From Sorangium cellulosum (GTDB taxonomy: Bacteria > Myxococcota_A > Polyangia > Polyangiales > Polyangiaceae), in the NCBI RefSeq assembly GCF_002950945.1, contig NZ_CP012673.1, positions 7,764,501 to 7,828,500 on the forward strand: DNA of 64,000 nucleotides. The letters run 5' to 3'. Positions 1-6,682 of the stretch are shown one piece after another. The notes below the pieces were generated by a model. The model ran no database searches. It saw only the letters and a program-made list of their open reading frames with translations, and had not been told where the DNA came from. Each line of letters starts with the position of its first letter. Positions within the stretch are counted from its first letter, which is position 1. Both the position numbers and the translations under genes were made by a program.

Positions 1-2
1 TC

Positions 3-2450
3 GGCAACCACGGCGAGGTGCCGATCCGCGTCGAGGACATCGCCGAGGTCGGCGTCGGCCGGGAGCTCCGCACCGGGGCGGCCACCGAGGACGGCGAGGA
101 GGCCGTCCTCGGCACGGCGATCATGCTCGTCGGGGAGAACGGCCGGGCCGTGTCCCGGCGGGTGGACGAGCAGATCAAGGCGGTCAACAGGTCGCTGCCC
201 GCGGGCGTGACGGTCAAGACCGTCTACGACCGCACCTACCTGGTCGACGCCACCCTGCGCACCGTGCGGAACAGCCTGCTCGAGGGCGCGGCGCTGGTCG
301 TCGTGGTGCTCTTCCTGCTGCTCGGCAACCTCCGGGCCGCGTTCATCGCCGCGCTGGCGATCCCGTTCTCGATGCTGATCGCCGTCACCGGCATGGTCGA
401 GGGCAAGATCAGCGGCAACCTGATGAGCCTCGGCGCGATCGACTTCGGGCTCATCGTCGACGGCTCCGTGATCATCGTCGAGAACTGCGTGCGGCGCTTC
501 GCCGACGAGCAGCGCCGGCTCGGCCGGGTGCTCACCCGGGAGGAGCGGATCCACCTCGCGTACGAGGCGTCGCAGGAGGTCCGCAAGGCGACGATCTTCG
601 GCGAGATCATCATCGCGATCGTCTACCTGCCGATCCTCACGTTGACGGGCATCGAGGGGAAGATGTTCCGGCCGATGGCGCAGACGGTCGTGCTGGCGCT
701 CGCGGGCGCGACGATCCTCTCGATGACGTTCATCCCGGCGCTCGTGGCGCTGCTGCTCACGGGCAGGGTCTCGGAGAAGGAGAACGTGCTCTTCCACCAC
801 GCGAAGGGCGCCTACGGGCGCGCGCTCGCCTGGGCGCTGTCCCGCCGGCCGCTCGTGGTCGCGGCGGCCGGCGCCGTCCTCGCCGCCGCGGCCCTCGTGG
901 CCGGGGGGCTGGGCACCGAGTTCGCCCCCAGGCTGAGCGAGGGGGCGCTCGCGCTCCAGCCGGCGCGTATCCCCTCGATCAGCCTCACGACGAGCGTGGC
1001 GATGCAGGCGCAGCTCGAGCGCGTCCTCAAGGAGCGTTTCCCCGACGAGATCGAGCACATCTTCGCCCGGACGGGGACCGCCGAGGTCGCGACCGATCCG
1101 ATGGGTCCGAACGTCTCCGACACCTACCTGATGCTGCACCCGCGGAGCGCCTGGAAGAAGGCGGCGACGCAGGAGGAGCTCGCCGAGGCGATCGAGGAGG
1201 TGATCCGGGAGCTGCCGGGCCAGAATTACGAGTTCAGCCAGCCGATCGAGCTGCGCTTCAACGAGCTCATCAGCGGGGTACGGAGCGACGTTGCGGTCAA
1301 GGTCTTCGGCGACGACCTCGAGGTGATGCTCGCGGAGGCGAGGAAGATCGGGGCGGTCCTGGCGAGGACGCCGGGCGCGGCGGACGTGAAGGTGGAGCAG
1401 GTCACGGGCCTGCCGGTGCTGACCATCGACGTGGACCGGCCGATGGTGGCCCGCTACGGGCTCAACGTCGCCGACGTGCAGGCGGTGGTCGAGGCCGCGG
1501 TGGGCGGCGTGAGCGCCGGCGAGGTCTTCGAGGGCGACAAGCGCTTCGACCTCGTGCTCCGGCTGCCCGACGCCATCCGCCGCGACCTGGGGGCCCTCGA
1601 GCGCCTCCCGATCCCGCTCCGGGAGAGGGCGAAACACACGTCCGGACCGAGCGGACCGACGATCGCGGCGACGCTTTCGCGGGGCGATCAGGCCGCATTC
1701 GTGCCGCTCGGCGCGGTGGCGAGGATCCACGTCGAGGAGGGACCGAACCAGGTCAGCCGGGAGAGCGGCAAGCGCCGCGTCGTGGTCCAGTGCAACGTGC
1801 GCGGGCGCGATCTCGGCGGCTTCGTCGCCGACGTGGAGGAGCGGATCGACGCCGAGATCAAGCTCCCGCCGGGCTACTGGATGTCCTGGGGAGGCCAGTT
1901 CGAGAACCTGCTCGCCGCGGAGCGGCGCCTCGCCCTGGTGGTCCCGCTGGCGCTCGGGCTGATCTTCGTCCTGCTGTTCCTCTCCGTCGGGACATTCAAG
2001 AACGCGGCCCTGATCTTCACCGGCGTCCCGCTCGCGCTCACCGGGGGCATCCTCGCGCTGGCCGGCCGCGGGCTTCCTCTCTCGATCTCGGCGGCGGTCG
2101 GGTTCATCGCCCTGTCGGGCGTGGCCGTGCTGAACGGCCTCGTGATGGTGACGTTCATCGAGAACCTGCGGCAGCGCGGCGAGCCGCTCGACGACGCCGT
2201 GCTCCACGGCTCCATCGCGCGCCTCCGCCCGGTCCTGATGACGGCGCTCGTGGCCGCGCTCGGCTTCGTCCCGATGGCGCTCGCCACCGGCACCGGCTCC
2301 GAGGTGCAGCGCCCGCTCGCGACGGTCGTCATCGGCGGGATCCTCTCCTCCACGACGCTCACGCTGCTCGTCCTGCCGGTCCTCTACCGGCTCGTCCATC
2401 GACAGGAAGGACCGATGATCTCGGAACCGCAAGAGAGGAGCTCGTCATGA
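3..2450 (+). CDS. Heavy-metal efflux RND transporter, inner-membrane pump (CzcA/CusA family), 5'-truncated by the window edge
   Basis: The reading frame is open from the first bases of the window, so the true start lies upstream; about 815 codons are visible of a family length near 1,040. Proteins of this family are proton-driven trimeric pumps in the inner membrane that export metal cations with a periplasmic adaptor and an outer-membrane channel. The segment GAIDFGLIVDGSVIIVEN keeps the Asp, Asp and Glu of the proton-relay helix typical of the HME-RND branch. Hydrophobic segments appear in two clusters, around codons 95-250 and again in the last 200 codons, flanking a soluble porter region, as in RND pumps. 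The metal cannot be decided: the motif favours divalent-cation or Cu/Ag members generally. The stop codon overlaps the next start (ATGA). Confidence 0.9.
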   Translation, partial: GNHGEVPIRVEDIAEVGVGRELRTGAATEDGEEAVLGTAIMLVGENGRAVSRRVDEQIKAVNRSLPAGVTVKTVYDRTYLVDATLRTVRNSLLEGAALVVVVLFLLLGNLRAAFIAALAIPFSMLIAVTGMVEGKISGNLMSLGAIDFGLIVDGSVIIVENCVRRFADEQRRLGRVLTREERIHLAYEASQEVRKATIFGEIIIAIVYLPILTLTGIEGKMFRPMAQTVVLALAGATILSMTFIPALVALLLTGRVSEKENVLFHHAKGAYGRALAWALSRRPLVVAAAGAVLAAAALVAGGLGTEFAPRLSEGALALQPARIPSISLTTSVAMQAQLERVLKERFPDEIEHIFARTGTAEVATDPMGPNVSDTYLMLHPRSAWKKAATQEELAEAIEEVIRELPGQNYEFSQPIELRFNELISGVRSDVAVKVFGDDLEVMLAEARKIGAVLARTPGAADVKVEQVTGLPVLTIDVDRPMVARYGLNVADVQAVVEAAVGGVSAGEVFEGDKRFDLVLRLPDAIRRDLGALERLPIPLRERAKHTSGPSGPTIAATLSRGDQAAFVPLGAVARIHVEEGPNQVSRESGKRRVVVQCNVRGRDLGGFVADVEERIDAEIKLPPGYWMSWGGQFENLLAAERRLALVVPLALGLIFVLLFLSVGTFKNAALIFTGVPLALTGGILALAGRGLPLSISAAVGFIALSGVAVLNGLVMVTFIENLRQRGEPLDDAVLHGSIARLRPVLMTALVAALGFVPMALATGTGSEVQRPLATVVIGGILSSTTLTLLVLPVLYRLVHRQEGPMISEPQERSSS

Positions 2451-2670
2451 CACGTCCCTGGCTCGCGCTCGCGCTGTACGTCGTCTACATGGGGCTCGCG
2501 TTCGGGTGGCGGTCGCTCCGGCAGCGCCGCGCGCGATAGAGCTGCAGGTCCGCCTCGTGGAGGAGCCTTACCTGCTCCGCACCCACGGCGACGCTTACGC
2601 GGCCTACTGCGCGAAGGAGGGGCGTTTTCTGCCGGGCGTCGGCACCGGGGACCCGCCGCGGTCGCCGTGA
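2447..2670 (+). pseudogene. Internally deleted remnant of an isoprenylcysteine carboxyl methyltransferase-like membrane protein
   Basis: An ATG overlapping the pump's stop opens a 30-codon reading frame (starts MTRPWLALAL, stop at 2537-2539) that looks like the first membrane helix of small ICMT/PEMT-type methyltransferases. Directly after it, in another frame (2536-2670), the sequence reads IELQVRLVEEPYLLRTHG and then a short tail with FLPG. This matches the family's C-terminal signature, where a Glu-Glu-Pro-Tyr stretch and a distal Gly/Tyr help bind S-adenosylmethionine. The central 100 or so residues are absent. I infer a deletion with frameshift in a gene once translationally coupled to the pump. 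The two halves are seen in the sequence; the family assignment is from memory of the motif. Confidence 0.65.
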
Positions 2671-2790
2671 GCCGCCTCGCCGCTCCGGGCGCGGGCCGCC
2701 TGACGGCGGCGGTTCACTGCGGCTCCAGGTGAGCGGTGCAGTCGTACTCACCGCCTCCGCACTCGTATCCATCTTGCGGCTGCTCGCAGT

Positions 2791-3450
2791 CTACGTCGCC
2801 GACGCGGCTTGCTGCTGCGCCCGCCACTTGGTCATGAAGGCGCGGTACGACTCGTCCATCTCGCCCCAGATCTTGCGGACCAGCTCCTGGTGGCCGGCGA
2901 ACTCCATATAACGCGCGAGCTTGGGGCGGCGGGTCAGCGCGTCATCGCCCTGCTTGGTCAACATCGCGCCATAGAACAGCCACGGCGCCAGCACGCAGTC
3001 GGCGAGCGTGAGCATGTCCGAGGCGGCGAAGCCGTCGGCGGACAGGAACGACTCCAGCGCGTTCAGGCCCTTGTCGAGCTTCTCGCGCTCCTCCGCGATG
3101 TTGAGCTTCAACCTCGGGTCGGCCGCCGCCCACAGCAACAGGAGCAGACCCGAACAGTAGAGATCCACCGTGCGGCAGATCAGGCGCACCTGGGCCCGCT
3201 CCTGCGGCAAGGCGCCGAGCAAGGACGGCGTCGGGAAGGCGTCCTCGAGGTACTCGCAGATGACCAGGCTCTCCGGGAGAACGAAGCCGTCGTGCTCGAG
3301 CACCGGCATCTTGCCGATCGGGTTCAGGCGCTGGAACTCGGGCGTGCCGAGGGCGGCGGGGCGGAGCTCGATCTCGAGCCCCTTGGCATAGGCCTGCATG
3401 CGGACGCGAGCGACGAAAGGGGAACCGTTGGAGCCGTGGAGCACGAGCAT
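2791..3450 (-). CDS. Glutathione S-transferase family protein
   Basis: A 219-residue protein of normal GST length. The start is the ATG at 3450 (MLVLHGSNGSPF), which begins directly with the first beta strand of the thioredoxin fold; a longer frame upstream has no GST-like sequence. The N-terminal domain shows the cis-proline loop (GKMPVL) followed by PES, the usual contact for the gamma-glutamyl group of glutathione. The C-terminal half is helical and carries a GST_C-like segment with LADCVLAPWLF. Cytosolic GSTs conjugate glutathione to electrophiles or act as thiol reductases; the substrate here is unknown. The N-terminal Ser (SNGSPF) may be the catalytic residue. It is transcribed away from the following kinase gene. 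Confidence 0.85.
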   Translation of the reverse strand: MLVLHGSNGSPFVARVRMQAYAKGLEIELRPAALGTPEFQRLNPIGKMPVLEHDGFVLPESLVICEYLEDAFPTPSLLGALPQERAQVRLICRTVDLYCSGLLLLLWAAADPRLKLNIAEEREKLDKGLNALESFLSADGFAASDMLTLADCVLAPWLFYGAMLTKQGDDALTRRPKLARYMEFAGHQELVRKIWGEMDESYRAFMTKWRAQQQAASAT

Positions 3451-3753
3451 GGCGTTCGACTGCCTCCTGTGGGTGAGGCCCCCTCGTATACCACCGCAGG
3501 ACGCGCGCCTAGGGGCGATGGCGACCGACAAGCGCGCGGCTGTCGACGGTCCTCCGCGCTTGGCCGACAGGGAGCCACACGCGGGCGACATGCCCGGCGG
3601 CCCGCTGCCGCGCGCGCCGTCGTTCCGCCGTAGTCAGCTCCTCGTGGTCACGGTACGCTGCGGACATGCCCCGGGCCCTGATCCCAGCGCGTTGCCTTCG
3701 AGGCTCATCAACGCGCCTGGGACTCGGGGGTGGCACGGAGGTTATCGATCGTG
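3451..3753. other. Gene-free divergent intergenic region between the GST and a kinase gene
   Basis: About 300 bp separate two divergent genes and should hold both promoters. I see no convincing small gene, RNA or strong hairpin. A purine-rich stretch just before 3751 is a reasonable ribosome binding site for the kinase. Confidence 0.5.
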
Positions 3754-5007
3754 ATGCAGACATCTTCTTTCGATCCACAACCAGATTCCCAGAGAAAAGA
3801 CGCTGCGCGCGCCGCGTGCGCGGCGGCGGAGCGACAGGCTGACTCCCGCCCTGCGTCCTCGCGCGGCGCGAGGCGGGACGGCCCGCGCGCGGGGCCGCAG
3901 CGCGGCCGCCTCGTCGCCGGGCGTTACCGGCTGACGCAGCCGCTCGGCCGCGGCGCGATGGGCGAGGTGTGGCGCGCGCACGACGGCGTGCTCCACGCCG
4001 ACGTCGCGCTCAAGTTCCTCCTCGCCTCGCCGGGCGGCGGGGCCGCCGATGCGATCGCGCGCTTCCGCTTCGAGGCCGAGGTCGCGGCGGAGCTCGGGCG
4101 CGCGACCGATCTCGTCGTCGCCGTGCGCGACGCCGGCGAGGATCCCGTGGCGGGCCCGTATTTCGTGATGGAGTACGTGCAAGGCCGGTCCCTGCGGCAG
4201 CTCATGCAGGAGCGGGGGCCGATGCCGGCGATCGACGTGGCGGCGATCCTCTGTCAGGTCGGAGAGGCCCTGTCGGTCGCGCACGGCCTCGGGATCGTGC
4301 ACCGCGACGTCAAGCCGTCGAACATCCTGCTTCTCGAGGGTCCGGACGGCCGGCTCCGCGCGAAGATCACCGACTTCGGGGTCGCCAAGCGGGTCGGGAA
4401 GGAGCGGCCCGTGGACATGCGCCGCCGGACCGCGGACGGCGTGGTGCTGGGGACTCCGGCGTACATGAGCCCGGAGCACACGTGTGAGGGGCGCGCGGAT
4501 CCTCAGCTCGACATGTGGTCGCTCGCGGTGGTCGCGCACGAGGCGCTCACGGGGCAGCAGCCCTTCCCGGGCCGCAACCTGGCCGCCGTGCTGGCCTCGA
4601 TCCTGGTCGGCGCGCGGCCCTCGCTGTCGACGCTCCGCCCGGCCGCGCCGCCGGCGCTGGAGGGCTGGTTCACGCGGGCCTTCGCCCTGAGCCCGTCGGA
4701 GCGATTTCCCTCGCTGGACCGGATGATCCTGGCGTTCATGATCGCCGCCGGCGCGCCGGCGCCCGCCGCGCCGGCGCGCCGGGGCCGGCCGTGCCTGGCG
4801 GCGGCGGTCCTGGCCGGGGCGCTCTGCGTCGGCCTTCCCACCGCGAATCTCCTGGCGCCGTCCGAGGCCACCGCCGCGCTGTGGACGCGGAGCGGCGTGG
4901 CGCAGGCCGCCGCCCGCCTCGCGCAGGCGGCGAGGGCGCTCGCGGCGCCGCAGGCGGGGAGGCCGTCGCCGGGGCAGCGGCCTACGGGAGAGGGAGGGGA
5001 GCGCTGA
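3754..5007 (+). CDS. Hanks-type serine/threonine protein kinase with C-terminal membrane segment
   Basis: A 417-residue kinase. The ATG at 3754 (or the adjacent in-frame GTG at 3751) is preferred because acggagg lies a short distance upstream; the GTG at 3730 has none. A low-complexity basic N-terminus of about 50 residues precedes the domain. All kinase landmarks are present: a Gly-rich loop (LGRGAMGEVW, about 64-73), catalytic Lys in VALKFL (about K87), HRDVKPSN (HRD near 183-185), DFG near 207-209 and GTPAYMSPE. A hydrophobic stretch (AAAVLAGALCVGLPTANLLA) near residues 355-375 suggests membrane anchoring, with a short Ala-rich tail outside. Substrate and signal are unknown. It converges on another kinase across a large repeat at 5124-5419. 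Confidence 0.9.
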   Translation: MQTSSFDPQPDSQRKDAARAACAAAERQADSRPASSRGARRDGPRAGPQRGRLVAGRYRLTQPLGRGAMGEVWRAHDGVLHADVALKFLLASPGGGAADAIARFRFEAEVAAELGRATDLVVAVRDAGEDPVAGPYFVMEYVQGRSLRQLMQERGPMPAIDVAAILCQVGEALSVAHGLGIVHRDVKPSNILLLEGPDGRLRAKITDFGVAKRVGKERPVDMRRRTADGVVLGTPAYMSPEHTCEGRADPQLDMWSLAVVAHEALTGQQPFPGRNLAAVLASILVGARPSLSTLRPAAPPALEGWFTRAFALSPSERFPSLDRMILAFMIAAGAPAPAAPARRGRPCLAAAVLAGALCVGLPTANLLAPSEATAALWTRSGVAQAAARLAQAARALAAPQAGRPSPGQRPTGEGGER

Positions 5008-5123
5008 GCGAGGGGATGGAGGTCGGTTTCGGCGGGATCGCGTGGGGTGCTCGTGCGCTGTGCACGAGCACTCACCATGTCCGCGATGAATGCGGCTCAA
5101 GATAGCCCTAAGCGACCCTCATC

Positions 5124-5419
5124 GTCTTTCGTCTTTCGTCTTTCGTCTTTCGTCTTTCGTCTGCGTCCTCGTGAACGTGAACGTGAACGTGAACGATTGT
5201 GCCGTCTCCCGCTCCCCATTCCCCCGCTTCCCCACTTCCCGCAACAGTTCCTCGTGAGCTGATTCGAGCTAGCACGTTCACGTTCACGTTCACGTTCACG
5301 AGGAGGGAAGACGAGAGACGAGAGACGAGAGACGAGAGACGAGAGACGAGAGACGAGAGACGAAAGACGAGAGACGAGAGACGAGAGACGAGAGACGAGA
5401 GACGAGAGACGAGAGACGA
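5124..5419. repeat. Compound microsatellite forming a long imperfect inverted repeat between converging kinase genes
   Basis: Gene-free region 5008-5453. The left arm holds five and a half tandem copies of gtctttc (5124-5162), then gtgaac repeats (5171-5195). The right arm holds the complementary gttcac repeats (5274-5300), then about sixteen copies of the 7-mer agacgag (5309-5419). Roughly 30 nt spanning 5166-5195 and 5274-5303 are perfectly complementary, and the outer 7-mers continue the pairing with one recurrent mismatch per unit. The loop of about 80 nt is pyrimidine-rich. The transcript could fold into a very long hairpin from either strand, a plausible bidirectional terminator. Confidence 0.9.
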
Positions 5420-5453
5420 AGGGTAGGCCCCGGCGCCCCTGCTACGCCCTACC

Positions 5454-6536
5454 TCACCCCCGCGAGCTCCCCCTCACCGCCATCATCCCGCTCGAATCCC
5501 TCTCCCCCACCACCCCTGCCGCGTGCATCGCCCTGAGCGCCGCGACACTCTCCCTCGTCGCCAGCAGCCCCCCAGGACCATACCCCGCCACCAGCGGCCT
5601 CAGCCCCTCCGGAAGCACCTCAGCCACCCTCCCCCCCACGCGCTCCCTCGACGCCGCGTGCCTCTCCCGCTCCGCCGCCCCCCGCAGCGCCCCCGCGAAC
5701 TCCGCGGCCGTCGCCCAGCGCGCATCCCGATCGCGCTCCAGCGCCCTCGCCACCGCGTCCGTCACCGCGTTCCCCACGCCGTCCCGCTCGGTCCAGAGCG
5801 GAGGAACCTCCCTCTCCAGCACGGCATGCAGGATCGACAGCATGTTGCTGCCGACAAACAACCTCCGCCCCGCCAGCACCTCCCACGCCACCACCCCGAG
5901 CGAGAACACGTCCGATCGCCGATCCAGCGGCCGCGCGTGCGCCTGCTCCGGGGAGAAATAACTCAGCTTCCCCTTCACCATCCCCGTCTTCGTCCGCGTC
6001 GTCCGGCGCAGCGCCCACGCAAGCCCCAGATCGCAGATGCGCGCGCGCCCGTCCACGCCCACGAGGATGTTCGACGGCGAGATATCCCGATGGATCACCT
6101 GCAGCAGCTCCCCCGAGCTGTCGCGCGCCTCGTGCGCCGCGTGCAGCCCGTCCGCCGCCTGCGCGATGAGGTCGAGCGCGTCGCCGATCCCGAGCGCCTC
6201 CGGCGACCGCGTGAGCTGCTTCAACGTCACCCCCACCACCAGCTCCATCACGATGTAGGGCGCACCCCCCTCGTCGATCCCGCGATCCAGGACCTGCACG
6301 AAGTTCGGACTCGCGACGCGCGACGCGAGCCCCGCCTCGTCGAGCAGCATCGACGAATACCCGGACTCGGCCCGCAAATCCGCGCGGATCCGCTTCAGCG
6401 CGACGAGCGGCTCGCGCCCCGCCTCACCGGGGCCCGCGCCGGCCCGGCGCGCGATGAAGACCTCCGCCATGCCGCCCTTCGCGAGCTGCAACAACAGCTC
6501 GTATGGACCAACTGCGCCCAGATCAGCGGATTCCAT
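5454..6536 (-). CDS. Hanks-type serine/threonine protein kinase (DLG variant)
   Basis: A 360-residue soluble kinase starting at the ATG at 6536 (MESADLGAVGPYELL). The domain fills most of the protein: glycine loop LAKGGMAEVF, catalytic Lys in VALKRI (K48), HRDISPSN (149-155) and YFSPEQ. The metal-binding motif reads DLG (169-171) rather than DFG, and HRD is followed by Ile-Ser rather than the usual Ile/Leu-Lys. Both variants are frequent in myxobacterial kinase subfamilies, so I read the enzyme as probably active. The roughly 70 residues after the domain have no recognisable sensor and no membrane segment. The larger kinase on the same strand ends 146 bp upstream of it, so co-transcription is possible. 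Confidence 0.88.
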   Translation of the reverse strand: MESADLGAVGPYELLLQLAKGGMAEVFIARRAGAGPGEAGREPLVALKRIRADLRAESGYSSMLLDEAGLASRVASPNFVQVLDRGIDEGGAPYIVMELVVGVTLKQLTRSPEALGIGDALDLIAQAADGLHAAHEARDSSGELLQVIHRDISPSNILVGVDGRARICDLGLAWALRRTTRTKTGMVKGKLSYFSPEQAHARPLDRRSDVFSLGVVAWEVLAGRRLFVGSNMLSILHAVLEREVPPLWTERDGVGNAVTDAVARALERDRDARWATAAEFAGALRGAAERERHAASRERVGGRVAEVLPEGLRPLVAGYGPGGLLATRESVAALRAMHAAGVVGERDSSGMMAVRGSSRG

Positions 6537-6682
6537 GATCGATATTCTGGGCGGACGATTATCACGTCAATGGAAATCCATCAACTTCGGGGCTCGCTCG
6601 GCCGCATCGCCGCGCCGCCTGTGCGTGGCCTGCACGGCCGCCCGCACACGCGCGCGGCGGCCGGCGCGACCGCGTCTTCGAC

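Noticed and set aside
5108..5426. Short open frames within the microsatellite
   Set aside because: They encode only monotonous dipeptide-like repeats produced by the DNA repeat.
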